Shown here: positions 26,865 through 36,049 of the stretch, in pieces | How positions within the stretch are numbered: the stretch's first letter is position 1 | Layout of the letters: each line of letters begins with the position of its first letter | Origin: Cupriavidus pauculus | GTDB taxonomy: Bacteria > Pseudomonadota > Gammaproteobacteria > Burkholderiales > Burkholderiaceae | Reading direction: 5' to 3' | NCBI RefSeq assembly: GCF_002858765.1 | Contig: NZ_PJRP01000019.1 | Coordinates: forward strand, 62,001 to 126,000 | Length of the DNA: 64,000 nucleotides | The notes under the pieces: model-generated | Told to the model about the DNA's origin: nothing | What the model saw: the letters and a program-made list of their open reading frames with translations, nothing else | Database searches by the model: none | Made by a program: the position numbers and the translations under genes

Positions 26865-27431
26865 CTAGCCCCAGCGCCGCACGCGTCCCGTGTCGACGTG
26901 GACGAAGTTTTCGGATTTGTAGAAGCCGACGCCGCCCACCTGCAGCGATTGCGCGGCATCGCGCAGGTCTGCCAGACCCACGCCAGGCAGCCGGATGTCG
27001 ATGGCCATGCCGTCCATGTGGAGGCTGTGCTTGGCCACGCCACCGCCACGGGTCTTGCGCAGGCGCTCGTTGGTGATCGGGCAGCGGTAGCCCGAAATCA
27101 CCTGGAAAGGCGCTTCGCTGCCGACCTCGCGCCGCAGCGCGAACAGCAGGACGAACAGCTTCGGATCGATGTCCCCGACCGTGCCCGAGTAGTGATCGCG
27201 CAGAAAGTGGTTGAGCGAGGTCTGCGCCTGCGGCAGCACCTGGTCGCCCATGGCATAGACCAGCGACAGGTGTTCGCCGGTATGGGTGTGTTCAAAGGAC
27301 AGCGAGCGGGCATCGGGTCCCAGCGCCGCCAGCGCAGCACGGGGCGCCAGCGTCGACAGGCCCGCGCCCAGCGCGATGGCGCCGGCACGATGAAAAAAAC
27401 GGCGACGCTGGTTGGAACTGGATTCAGACAT
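26865..27431 (-). CDS. YcbK-type DUF882/M15 peptidoglycan peptidase, Tat-exported
   Basis: 188 residues. The N-terminus is a twin-arginine signal (NQRRRFFHRAGAIALG). The M15-like zinc site is visible as KHSLHMDGMAIDIR and, near the end, FVHVDTG. The family cleaves or remodels peptidoglycan peptides in the periplasm. I chose the ATG at 27431. The L,D-transpeptidase gene lies 25 bp upstream on the same strand, the same ycbB-ycbK order as in E. coli, which supports a shared cell-wall role. Confidence 0.9.
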   Translation of the reverse strand: MSESSSNQRRRFFHRAGAIALGAGLSTLAPRAALAALGPDARSLSFEHTHTGEHLSLVYAMGDQVLPQAQTSLNHFLRDHYSGTVGDIDPKLFVLLFALRREVGSEAPFQVISGYRCPITNERLRKTRGGGVAKHSLHMDGMAIDIRLPGVGLADLRDAAQSLQVGGVGFYKSENFVHVDTGRVRRWG

Positions 27432-27456
27432 GGAAAGTTTTACAACGGCGCGGCAT

Positions 27457-29133
27457 TCAGGAAGGCCGTACGGCAGGCTTGGCACCGGTGCGCTGCCGCA
27501 GCGCCTGGTCCAGCAATTTGTCCTGTCCGTAAATGTCAGGCACGAAGTATACCCGTCCATCGGCACGCGCGATGGCAGTGCCGTAGGCCAGCACCACGGG
27601 CACCGGCTGCTGTAGCGCGACGGTCTTCGATTTGCCTGCCGTCATTGCCTCACGGATACGTTCCGGGGTCCATTCGGGCATGCCCTGAAGCGTGAATTGC
27701 GCCAGGGCGACGGGGTCTTCCACGCGGATGCAGCCGTGGCTGAAATCGCGCCGCCCGCGATTGAACAGCTGCGGCGTGGGCGTATGGTGCAGATAGATGG
27801 CCTGGTTGTTCGGGAAGATGAACTTGATGTCGCCCAGCGCATTGAGGGGGCCTGGCCGCTGGCGGATACGCGCCTGGCCGTTCAGCACCGCATCGACATT
27901 GGCCTGGCTGAACGTGGCGTTTGCCTGGGTGCCGTAGACGAACTCGAAGCCCTGGCGCGTGAAATAGCCGGGATCACGCTGCGATTTCGGAATGACCTCC
28001 TTGCGTGCGATCGACGACGGCACGTTCCAGTACGGGCTGAACTCGATATAGCGCATGTCCTCCTTGAACAGCGGCGTGCGCGTATCGAGCGCCTTGCCCA
28101 CGATGACCTTCATCTCCAGCTTGATGTCGAGCTTGCCTTCGTCGTAGTCGTAGGCCCGCAGCACGAACTCCGGCACGTTCACCACGATCATGCGCGGGCC
28201 GTCGGTCAGCGGCGTCCAGCGCAGGCGCTCCATCGTGAGCGCGATCTGGTCGACCCGCGCGGCAGGTGTCACGTTGAGCTGCGCCAGCGTACCCGCGCCG
28301 ATCACGCCATCGGCATCCAGCGCATGACGCGTCTGGAACGCCTTGACGGCATCGACCAGCGCGCCTTCGTAGCGCTGCGGCACCGCCGTGCCGGCGGGCA
28401 GCAGGTCGCCCAGGGCTTCCAGTCGCTGTGCCAGTTGCGCCAGGCCGCTGTAGGCCTGCCCCGGATTCAGCTTGCCGCCTGCGATGGCGGGCAGGGGATG
28501 CTTCCAGAACGGCTCGGCTGCGAGCTTGCGATACTTCGCCAGCGCGTCGCGCAGGGTGCCGTAGAGCGGGAACGACGGCGCGGCTTCACGCATCGCGTCG
28601 GCCAAGCGGTTGGCCGCCATGGCGTTGCGCAGGTAGCTCTCCGGATCGAATGGCGGGAGATTGCCGACCGAGAAATTCGCGTGGACCTTGCGCGGATCGA
28701 CCCGGCCCCGGTGCAGATCGGACAGGTAGCGCTTCATCGCGCCCGTCAGCGCACCGTCAAAGCGTTGCGCTGCGTCTGGCGGGGCAGCCTGGGTATCGAC
28801 CAGTTGCGCCAGCGCGCGCTGCAGGCCGTCGGCATCGTAGTCGTGCGGCTCCAGACCATCGGTACCGGCACCATTCAGTGCCTTGACCGCGGCTTGCGCA
28901 GCCTGCGAGGGGCGTCCATCGGCAAACCAGAGCAGGCCCGGCGCCTGTGGCGGCTGGGCCCATGCGGCCGTGGCACTGCACAGCAGCCAGGCCGCACCGG
29001 CGCTGGCCAGGAGGGCGATTCGGGAAGGAGCCCGCGCGGAAACTCGCGTGGAAACGTGTGAAAGACGACGGTGCGAACGCAAGGCCGTGGCGTTCGCCGT
29101 CGGGGCTGGCATGGCTGCAGGGGCAACAGTCAT
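27457..29133 (-). CDS. L,D-transpeptidase, YcbB/LdtD type
   Basis: About 558 residues, matching the long YcbB class that forms 3-3 peptidoglycan cross-links. Order of parts: a signal sequence, an N-terminal scaffold domain, a peptidoglycan-binding subdomain (ALVDAVKAFQTRHALDADGV) and a C-terminal YkuD catalytic domain with SHGCIRVEDP, whose nucleophile is about Cys468. The start is uncertain: ATGs at 29181, 29133 and 29112 are all possible, and 29133 is a compromise. The YcbK gene follows at 25 bp. Location: periplasmic, membrane-tethered. Confidence 0.88.
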   Translation of the reverse strand: MTVAPAAMPAPTANATALRSHRRLSHVSTRVSARAPSRIALLASAGAAWLLCSATAAWAQPPQAPGLLWFADGRPSQAAQAAVKALNGAGTDGLEPHDYDADGLQRALAQLVDTQAAPPDAAQRFDGALTGAMKRYLSDLHRGRVDPRKVHANFSVGNLPPFDPESYLRNAMAANRLADAMREAAPSFPLYGTLRDALAKYRKLAAEPFWKHPLPAIAGGKLNPGQAYSGLAQLAQRLEALGDLLPAGTAVPQRYEGALVDAVKAFQTRHALDADGVIGAGTLAQLNVTPAARVDQIALTMERLRWTPLTDGPRMIVVNVPEFVLRAYDYDEGKLDIKLEMKVIVGKALDTRTPLFKEDMRYIEFSPYWNVPSSIARKEVIPKSQRDPGYFTRQGFEFVYGTQANATFSQANVDAVLNGQARIRQRPGPLNALGDIKFIFPNNQAIYLHHTPTPQLFNRGRRDFSHGCIRVEDPVALAQFTLQGMPEWTPERIREAMTAGKSKTVALQQPVPVVLAYGTAIARADGRVYFVPDIYGQDKLLDQALRQRTGAKPAVRPS

Positions 29134-29239
29134 CGTATGAAGGTCGATAGCGTTTGTCCTTTGCGTATCGTATCCGAACATCGTGACGTATCCATCCCTT
29201 CGTACATCTGAAAACAAAGTTTCTGCTATTGCTTGGCGT

Positions 29240-29253
29240 TTGATACAGGTCAA
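29240..29253 (+). promoter_or_regulatory. FNR/Anr-type box of a class II promoter for the universal stress gene
   Basis: TTGAT-ACAG-GTCAA differs from the FNR consensus TTGAT-N4-ATCAA at one base. A -10-like TATGCT at 29275-29280 would place transcription start near 29287, which puts the box centre (29246.5) at about -41, the classical class II position. Oxygen-limitation control of uspA-type genes by FNR/Anr is well known in proteobacteria. Confidence 0.65.
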
Positions 29254-29315
29254 TTAACAAGCCATGCCGCGGACTATGCTTGTCTACGAGACAACGTCAA
29301 TGCGGAGGTGGATCG

Positions 29316-29771
29316 ATGTACGAACGGATTCTCGTGGCGGTGGACGGCGGCCCGTCTTCGGAGCTGGCCATTTCACAGGCAGTGGGCCTGGCCAAGCATT
29401 TGTCGGCCGAAGTCAAGGTGCTGTTCGTGGTGGACGACAGCGAATTGTTCTTCGAGTATGCCCATATCGATCCCAGCCAGATCGTGGGCGGCATGATCGA
29501 AGTGGGCCAGAAGGCCCTGGCTTCCGCCGCACGGCGCTTCGAGAACGCCAACGTGCGCTGTCTGACCGAACTAGCCGAAAAGCCAGTCTCGCCCGGCAAT
29601 ATCTCCGGGACCATTGTCAAGTGCGCCGATCACTGGCCGGCCGATCTGATCATCATGGGCACCCACGGCCGACGCGGCATGCGGCGGGTGATCATGGGCA
29701 GCGTGTCGGAGGGTGTGATCTCGAAGTCGAACAAGCCGGTCCTGCTGATTCGCGGCGAGACCGTGCATTGA
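29316..29771 (+). CDS. Universal stress protein (UspA family)
   Basis: 151 residues, a single Usp domain. It starts MYERILVAVDGGPSSELAI and ends with the ATP-binding signature GTHGRRGMRRVIMGSVSEG, which marks the nucleotide-binding subclass. A strong GGAGGTGG lies before the ATG at 29316. The promoter carries an FNR-type box, so the protein probably accumulates under low oxygen. A GC-rich hairpin follows the stop. Confidence 0.93.
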   Translation: MYERILVAVDGGPSSELAISQAVGLAKHLSAEVKVLFVVDDSELFFEYAHIDPSQIVGGMIEVGQKALASAARRFENANVRCLTELAEKPVSPGNISGTIVKCADHWPADLIIMGTHGRRGMRRVIMGSVSEGVISKSNKPVLLIRGETVH

Positions 29772-29777
29772 CACACC

Positions 29778-29799
29778 CGGCAGCCTGGCCGGGCTGCCG
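29778..29799. terminator. GC-rich hairpin after the universal stress gene
   Basis: CGGCAGCC (29778-29785) pairs with GGCTGCCG (29792-29799) across a 6-nt loop, between two convergent genes. No T-tract follows, so the terminator call is tentative. Confidence 0.4.
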
Positions 29800-29817
29800 C
29801 GCAGCGCGCGATCCGGG

Positions 29818-30657
29818 CTACGGTTTCAACGAAGCCTGCAGGCTGAGCAGGTTCTGGGGCATCACCCGGATCAGCCCGCCGCGCGGGCTGTCAATGTCGG
29901 CGATCAACGCCAGAGACAGTGACACGGTCAGCGGCACCACCAGCAGCAGCACCATCTTCGTGCTTTCGGTACGCGCGCCGTAGCCCTGCATCAGGCTGCT
30001 GCAAAAGGCGATGATGATCATCAGACCCCATGCCGCCAGCGGTATGTGATTGCGCCAGGCCGCTTCCGTATAGCCCTGGGAGTTGATGACGTCGTTCATG
30101 CCGGCCACCACCAGCGCCGTGATCGGGGTCGGCGCCTCACGGGCCGCGCCACGTACCAGCTTCCACATCTCGTCTTCGATCTGGGAAGTCGCGGCCTCGA
30201 TGCCGTCGAGCTGCCCGTGCTCGCGCGTCTGGTAGTAGTGGATGCGCTGGTCCAGATAGCGCGCCAGCAGCGCCTTGAGCGCATCGGTGTTCCGCTCCAG
30301 CAACTCCACGCGCAGGTACTCGGTACCGATCGCGTTGGCTTCCTCTTCCTCAAGGTTCTTGCGCTGGTCGTACCGGCCAACGGCCATCGACAGCGTGAAG
30401 CCGATCAGCAGCGCCAGCAGCGTTAGCGTGGCGCCCTGGATGATATTGAAGTCGTCCCGACCGTCGCTGCCCAGGGGTCGCAGACGGCGCAACACCAGCG
30501 CGCCGATGGCGGTGGCAATGCCCATCAACACCAACAGCACGACAAACAGCAGGCCCGGATGGCCGATGAGCGGTCGCTTGGCGCCTCCCTGGACGGTGGT
30601 AAGGCAATGCTGCCCCAAGCCCGAAGGGCGGATCAAGTGAAAGCTTCTTTTGCTCAC
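29818..30657 (-). CDS. DUF4239-like membrane protein
   Basis: 279 residues. Two hydrophobic segments occur near the N-terminus (GLLFVVLLVLMGIATAIGAL and TLTLLALLIGFTLSMAVGRY), then a soluble charged middle, then two more near the C-terminus. The pattern RYDQRKNLEEEEANAIGTEY after segment 2 is typical of DUF4239 proteins, which have been compared with bestrophin-like channels; function is unknown. The start shown is a GTG at 30657 and is uncertain; translation may begin further in. It is divergent from the recombinase gene, with a perfect inverted repeat in the gap. Confidence 0.75.
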   Translation of the reverse strand: MSKRSFHLIRPSGLGQHCLTTVQGGAKRPLIGHPGLLFVVLLVLMGIATAIGALVLRRLRPLGSDGRDDFNIIQGATLTLLALLIGFTLSMAVGRYDQRKNLEEEEANAIGTEYLRVELLERNTDALKALLARYLDQRIHYYQTREHGQLDGIEAATSQIEDEMWKLVRGAAREAPTPITALVVAGMNDVINSQGYTEAAWRNHIPLAAWGLMIIIAFCSSLMQGYGARTESTKMVLLLVVPLTVSLSLALIADIDSPRGGLIRVMPQNLLSLQASLKP

Positions 30658-30726
30658 TTAAACGGATTCTTCGAGGCCGCCACCCATCTTCTTTCCACCC
30701 GCCAGTTCATGCACTTCCATAACGTC

Positions 30727-30752
30727 ATTGCGATAACTTTTCTTATCGCAAT
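30727..30752. promoter_or_regulatory. Perfect 10-6-10 inverted repeat upstream of a tyrosine recombinase (dif-shaped or operator)
   Basis: ATTGCGATAA-cttttc-TTATCGCAAT: two perfect 10-bp arms around a 6-bp centre, ending 29 bp before the recombinase ATG. The arm lengths, the 6-bp centre and the inner ATAA/TTAT match the layout of XerCD dif sites. A possible promoter overlaps it: TTGCGA at 30728 and TATGTT at 30752. It could therefore equally be an operator for autorepression. Confidence 0.6.
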
Positions 30753-30781
30753 ATGTTCACGCGGATGCTAAACTTCGCCGC

Positions 30782-32461
30782 ATGAAAAACCGCCCATCCC
30801 AACCGTACGCCTTTCCCGATGCCGACTCCCTTGCCGCGCTGCGCGCGTGGCATGCCGGCATGTCGACACGGGCAGCCGTTACGCAATATCTGGACGCCGA
30901 CCGGGCGCACGGCCAGTCGTCGCGCGGCATCCTGGGGGGGATTCGCCGAGAACTGGCCGCCTATGCGCGCTACCGGCGCCGCGAGGACCTGGCTGTCCTG
31001 TTTGAATTCGCGGCAGCGGATCGCCCGCAGCAGGGCAGGGCGGCAGACCAGGCCATCGCGACGCTGCGCACCATGCCGCCGCCCGCACCGGCCATTGCCG
31101 ACGACATCGGCATGTGGCTGACGCCGGGCGCCGTGGCCGCGCTGCGCGCGCAGGACATCCACACGCTGGCCGACCTGACCGTTCGCATCCCGCGCCGCCG
31201 CCAGTGGTGGGCCACAATCCCCGGCTTGGGCGTCAACGGCGCCCGCCGGATCGAGGCGTTTTTTGCGGATTGGCCGGAGCTGACGGCCCGCGCCCGCGCG
31301 CTGATCGCCACGGAACCACGCGGCGCCATCGTGCCGTGGGAGCAGATGGGCCACCTGCCCCATGAAGTAGACGGATCGCAGGGTCAGTTCCGGGCACCGC
31401 GCGAAACCTCTTCGCTCAACGCCGACAACGACTACGCCGCCGTGCAGGCGTGGCTGGGGCTGCACGAATCACCCGCCACACAGCGGGCCTATCGCAAGGA
31501 GGCCGAGCGGCTGATTCTGTGGGCAATCATCGAGAAAGGCCGGCCGTTGTCGTCGCTGACCACCGAGGACGCCACCGCGTACCGCAATTTCCTGCGGCAG
31601 CCGTCGCCGCGCGAGCGGTGGGTAGGGCCGGCGCGTCCACGGAGCGCACCGGACTGGAAACCGTTCACCGACGCGCTGTCGCCGCGCTCGGCCGCCTATA
31701 CGCTCCAGGTGCTGGGTGCGCTGTTCCGGTGGCTGGTCCAGCAGCGCTATGTGCTGGCGAACCCGTTTGCCGGCCTCAAGGTGCGGGGCGGCGCCAAGTC
31801 GGCCGCGCTTGACGTGTCGCACGCGTTCTCCGAAGGCGAATGGATGCTGACCCGCAGCATCGCCGACGGGCTGGAATGGTCGTACGGTTGGGAAGCCCCG
31901 GCTGCGCAACGGCTGCGCTTCATCCTGGATTTCACCTATGCCACGGGCCTGCGCGCCAGCGAACTGGTGGGCGCGACGCTACGCAATATCGAAACCGATA
32001 TCCACGGTGACCACTGGCTGCACCTGGTCGGCAAAGGCGCCAAGGCCGGCCGGGTCGCGCTGCCGCCGCTGGCCCGTAACGCGCTGGATCGCTATCTGGT
32101 AGAGCGCGGCCTGCCGGTGACGCGTGCGCAGTGGGATCCATCCACGCTGATCGTCGGCAATCTGGGCCCGGACGAAAGCGGCGGCATCACCGGCGCCCGG
32201 CTGTGGATGATCATCAAGCGGTTCTTTGGCACGGCCGCCGACCAGCTCGATGCCGAGCGCCCGGCCACCGCAGAAAAACTGCGCCGCGCCAGCCCGCACT
32301 GGCTGCGCCACACCCATGCCACCCATGCGCTGGCCCGCGGGGCGGAACTGACCACGGTGCGCGACAACCTGCGCCATGCGTCGGTCTCGACCACGTCGCT
32401 GTACCTGCACGGCGACAGCGTCAAGCGCGCGCGGCAGATGGAGGATGCGTTCGGAGGCTAG
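30782..32461 (+). CDS. Tyrosine recombinase/phage integrase-family protein with extended N-terminus
   Basis: 559 residues. The N-terminal part (about 1-190) resembles the DUF3701/HhH-like extension seen in Burkholderiaceae integrases. A SAM-like core-binding domain follows (about 215-310), then the catalytic domain with YATGLRASELV (first Arg), HLVGKGAKAGRVALP (Lys), HWLRHTHATHAL (His-Arg) and LRHASVSTTSLYLHGD, whose nucleophile is about Tyr541. All catalytic residues are present. No phage or island genes adjoin, so it looks like a resident recombinase. A dif-like inverted repeat precedes it. Confidence 0.9.
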   Translation: MKNRPSQPYAFPDADSLAALRAWHAGMSTRAAVTQYLDADRAHGQSSRGILGGIRRELAAYARYRRREDLAVLFEFAAADRPQQGRAADQAIATLRTMPPPAPAIADDIGMWLTPGAVAALRAQDIHTLADLTVRIPRRRQWWATIPGLGVNGARRIEAFFADWPELTARARALIATEPRGAIVPWEQMGHLPHEVDGSQGQFRAPRETSSLNADNDYAAVQAWLGLHESPATQRAYRKEAERLILWAIIEKGRPLSSLTTEDATAYRNFLRQPSPRERWVGPARPRSAPDWKPFTDALSPRSAAYTLQVLGALFRWLVQQRYVLANPFAGLKVRGGAKSAALDVSHAFSEGEWMLTRSIADGLEWSYGWEAPAAQRLRFILDFTYATGLRASELVGATLRNIETDIHGDHWLHLVGKGAKAGRVALPPLARNALDRYLVERGLPVTRAQWDPSTLIVGNLGPDESGGITGARLWMIIKRFFGTAADQLDAERPATAEKLRRASPHWLRHTHATHALARGAELTTVRDNLRHASVSTTSLYLHGDSVKRARQMEDAFGG

Positions 32462-32478
32462 GCGCGGTGTGCGGCCGG

Positions 32479-34035
32479 CTAGGGCGTCTTGCCGATGTCG
32501 CCAGCCGCCAGCGCCAACGTGGCGGCGGCAGCCAGCGCGGCGCTGTAGGCATCGGCCGATGCATTGCGCGCCAGCAGCAACTGGTTTTGCGCCAGGTTGG
32601 CTTCGGTCACGGTGCCCACGCCCTTGCGATAGGCGGCGAAGGCCGCGTCATAGGTGATTTGCGCGGCATCGGACAGGGCCCGGGCGGCGTCGTAGACGGC
32701 CAGGCTAGATTCCAGTGCACTCTGGCTGACCACCACCTGACGCACCGATTCCTCCTTGGCCCGAGTCAGCTTGGCCGACGCGCTGTCCACGTCGTTGCGC
32801 GCCTGCGCCAGCACCGCCGAACGCATGCCACCGTCGTAGATCGGCAGCGTCACCCCCAGGAACACGCTGTTGCCGTACCGATAGCCATTGAGGTTGACGG
32901 TGGGCGGCTGCTGGCCGACCGACGGAATTGCGGTGATGGCCGACCCGCCCGACGCATACGACGCAAACGCCGACATGAAGACTTTGGGCAGGAAGGCCGC
33001 CTCGGCCGCCTTGACACGGGCCTGGTTGGCGCGTTCCAGCGCGTAGGCGCTCAGCACGTCGGGCCGCTGTGCAATCGCGCGTTCCACGATCTGCTCGACC
33101 GAACTGCGCAAAGCCGGCGACAACGGCCTGACCGGCATCTCGGCGATACGCGGCTTCGACATCGGCGAGATGCCGATGGCCGTGACCAGCCCCAGGTAGG
33201 CATCGGTCTCCGCGCCTTGCGCCTGCACCATGGCCAGTTTGGTCTGGGCGCGGTTCTGTGTAGCCTGTGCCACTTCCACCACCGTCCCCACGCCACGCGC
33301 ATAGCGTGCCTTGGCCGCCGTCATCACCGCATCGGCATTCGCCATGGCCTGATCGACTGTGGCGCTGCGCGAACGCGCGGCCTGATAGCGGTAGTACGCC
33401 ACGCTGACGTCGTGAATGATGCGCTGATGCATGGCCGTAAAGGCGATGTTGGCCGCCACCGTGGCCTGTTCGGCCGCTTCCACCAAGCCCGCCCGCTCGC
33501 CGAAATCGAACAGCAGCCATTGCAGCGACACGACCGAAATGGCGCCATGATGCGACGCATCCACACCGGCCGTGCCCAATGCCGTGTTGCTGGATAGCCG
33601 GCCGTTCTGCCAGCCGCCCATCGCCGCCACGGAAATCTGCGGCAAATACGTACTCCGGGCGATGCCGGTGGCCAGCGCCGCGTTGCGGGCATCGTTCCAG
33701 GCCACCCGTGTGAGCGGGTTCGACGATTCGGCCAGGTCGATCAGATCGGCCAGCGTGTACGGGTGCGTGGCGTCGAGTTGGGCAGGCGGGGCAATGGTCG
33801 CCAGCGCCGAATTGGCCGGCAGCGTGTAGTCGGGCGACCGACCTTGCGGGGCGGGCCGGCTGGCGGCGCCGGCCACGATCTCTCCGGTGGCTGAGGTCTG
33901 CGGCTGCCACGGGCGGTCGGCCTGCGGCGGGGCCAGGTCCAGCGCCGATGTGGCGCAGCCGGACAGCGCCAGCGCGGTCGTGACGAGCAGCGCGTGGCCT
34001 ATCGGCAGGCGTGCCAGCGAATCAGGTCTATCCAT
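32479..34035 (-). CDS. mdtP: TolC-family outer-membrane efflux lipoprotein (MdtP-like)
   Basis: 518 residues. A signal with lipobox LSGC near residue 25 (the NodT/OprM style) is followed by two outer-membrane efflux repeats of long helices and strands. It is the outer channel for the pump formed with the two genes upstream. The start at 34035 overlaps the end of the mdtO-like gene by 8 bp and places the lipobox correctly; a longer start at 34092 is less likely. The symbol rests on gene order as much as sequence. Confidence 0.86.
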   Translation of the reverse strand: MDRPDSLARLPIGHALLVTTALALSGCATSALDLAPPQADRPWQPQTSATGEIVAGAASRPAPQGRSPDYTLPANSALATIAPPAQLDATHPYTLADLIDLAESSNPLTRVAWNDARNAALATGIARSTYLPQISVAAMGGWQNGRLSSNTALGTAGVDASHHGAISVVSLQWLLFDFGERAGLVEAAEQATVAANIAFTAMHQRIIHDVSVAYYRYQAARSRSATVDQAMANADAVMTAAKARYARGVGTVVEVAQATQNRAQTKLAMVQAQGAETDAYLGLVTAIGISPMSKPRIAEMPVRPLSPALRSSVEQIVERAIAQRPDVLSAYALERANQARVKAAEAAFLPKVFMSAFASYASGGSAITAIPSVGQQPPTVNLNGYRYGNSVFLGVTLPIYDGGMRSAVLAQARNDVDSASAKLTRAKEESVRQVVVSQSALESSLAVYDAARALSDAAQITYDAAFAAYRKGVGTVTEANLAQNQLLLARNASADAYSAALAAAATLALAAGDIGKTP

Positions 34036-36049
34036 GCGAAGCGGGGGGATGGGCGGGCCCGGACGGCGAGTCGGCCAGCTGTTTGTCGACAATGGCCATC
34101 AAGGCATCGCGCGTTCGGGCCTCGGCCTCGTTTTCTAGTGGTATCGGCTGGGTCGGAGGGGTCGGAGAGGCCGCTGACGGCGCCGCCGCCGTCTTCATGG
34201 CATGCAGCCGTGCGGCCACATCGGGATCTCCCGGAAACCGCTCGGCCAGCAGGAATAGCGGGCCGGCCACGGCATCGAGCACACCCAGCCGCTGCCGGTG
34301 CTGGTCGATCCACGCCGGTCCGGGGCCTACCGTCGCGGGTTCGTAGCGGGCCAGCGCCAGGTCCTGCGCGATCGACCCCTGCAATCCCAGCGCCGTGGCG
34401 GCGTGCTGGCGCCGCTGGCCCGGTTGCCGGGCGGCCACCAGTTCCTGCCACTGGGTGACCAACGCGCTCAGGGCGCCCTCGATACGGCTGGCGATACTGA
34501 CCGGCCAGATACGCGTGAACACCAGATAGACCACGAGGTTGCCGATCAGGATGCCGATCACGCGGTCGCGGGCAATGGTCAGGTCGAATCCTGGCGCCGG
34601 CCCCTGGATCACGCAGAGATAGAACGCGAACGCGATCTGATAGCCCGCGTAGGCAATGCGCGGCGATCCCATGGCCACCCACGCCGACAGCCCGGTGCCC
34701 ACGAACACCAGTGCCAGGAAGCCGCCCACCGAATCGAGCGCCGGAACGATCAAGACGATCGCCGCCGTACCCAGCGCCGCCCCGATCAGGCAGCCCGCCA
34801 ACCGGAGAGTAAGCTTTTCGACCGATTCCGCCGCCGTGCCCAGCGACACCAGATAGACGGTGATAAAGCAGGTATGGATGCCCGGCCAGTCGAGCTGCTG
34901 GTACAGCAAATAGCAGACCATGGCCGCGCCGGTGGTCTTCAGGGCGTAGTGGATGTGCGAGCGGTTGGTGAAGGCATCGGCATCGAGAAAGCCGCCTGGC
35001 TTCTTGTCGGCCACATAGTGGTCGGCGCCGGAGGGGGTCGCAACGGGCTCAGTGTGTGGCTCAGCATCGGGCTTACCAGCGGGCTCGGCATAGTGCGTAA
35101 TGGCATGGCGCAGTTCGCCCACGACCGATTGCTGCAACGGGGAAAGGCCGGCCGCGTCGGGCAGCGTCACGGCGATTTCCACCGGATAGCCGCCGGCATC
35201 GAGCATCTGCGCCATGGCTTTGAGCGTTTCGGCGAGCGGATTGGCAAACGTGGCCGGCAACCGGGCGCTGACCTGCCGGCAGGCCACGTCGGCCGCCATC
35301 AGGATCGCCATGGTCGACGTCATCGCCTGCTGCAACGCCACGACATCGGCCACATTGGCGCTGCCCTCGAACCTGGCCAGCTTCAGCCAGCCGGCCACGG
35401 GCTGCACGCCATCGCGCAACGCCCTGGCGACGGCTGCACCGTCGGCGTCGGGTTCTCGCAAGCCTTGCGTCGCCACCCGCACGCAGTGCGCCAGGCGCGC
35501 CCCGGCCAGGCGGCGCGGCGACGGGCCCATCAGCAGATTGACCACCACATTGGCCGCGATCGGAATGGCCACCATCAGCCAGGCGTAAAGCAGCGCCCGG
35601 GTAGCGACCTCGCCACCGGGCACCAGGCCAAGTTCATCGAGCCCGAAGCCGATAATCATGGCCACGATGGCGCCCACCGGCCGCAGCTTGCTGGCCGAGG
35701 TCAGGAACAGCAACCCGGCAGACACGACAGCCATGCACGCGACACGCAGCAGGGCGCTGTCGAGCGTGAACCCCGCCAGCATGATCACCAGCCCCACGAT
35801 CACGCTGACCAGCACCAGCATGCCCACGCTCATCACGATGCTGCTGGTACGGTCGGCGCGATTGATAAAGAAGATCACGTAGGCCGAAATGGCCGCTTCG
35901 GGCGTGCCATAGATCGCCGCGATCAAGGCGGTCAGCGTGCTGGCCGCCGCAATGCGCGTGGCGGCGGCGGCGCGCCCCGGGAACGGCGCCAGCAGGGCGC
36001 CCATATCGGCCAGGCCAAGGCGCGATGGCTCAGCGGCAGGCCGCGCCAT
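34028..36049 (-). CDS. mdtO: FUSC/aromatic acid exporter-family inner-membrane protein (MdtO-like)
   Basis: 673 residues, the family length. Two clusters of hydrophobic segments (about residues 30-180 and 380-530) each precede a soluble region, the duplicated layout of AaeB/MdtO proteins. Partners are a HlyD-type adaptor upstream and a TolC-type channel downstream, both overlapping it. In E. coli, MdtNOP is linked to export of puromycin, acriflavine and similar compounds; the native substrate here is unknown. The start at 36049 overlaps the adaptor gene by 20 bp. Confidence 0.85.
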   Translation of the reverse strand: MARPAAEPSRLGLADMGALLAPFPGRAAAATRIAAASTLTALIAAIYGTPEAAISAYVIFFINRADRTSSIVMSVGMLVLVSVIVGLVIMLAGFTLDSALLRVACMAVVSAGLLFLTSASKLRPVGAIVAMIIGFGLDELGLVPGGEVATRALLYAWLMVAIPIAANVVVNLLMGPSPRRLAGARLAHCVRVATQGLREPDADGAAVARALRDGVQPVAGWLKLARFEGSANVADVVALQQAMTSTMAILMAADVACRQVSARLPATFANPLAETLKAMAQMLDAGGYPVEIAVTLPDAAGLSPLQQSVVGELRHAITHYAEPAGKPDAEPHTEPVATPSGADHYVADKKPGGFLDADAFTNRSHIHYALKTTGAAMVCYLLYQQLDWPGIHTCFITVYLVSLGTAAESVEKLTLRLAGCLIGAALGTAAIVLIVPALDSVGGFLALVFVGTGLSAWVAMGSPRIAYAGYQIAFAFYLCVIQGPAPGFDLTIARDRVIGILIGNLVVYLVFTRIWPVSIASRIEGALSALVTQWQELVAARQPGQRRQHAATALGLQGSIAQDLALARYEPATVGPGPAWIDQHRQRLGVLDAVAGPLFLLAERFPGDPDVAARLHAMKTAAAPSAASPTPPTQPIPLENEAEARTRDALMAIVDKQLADSPSGPAHPPASHG

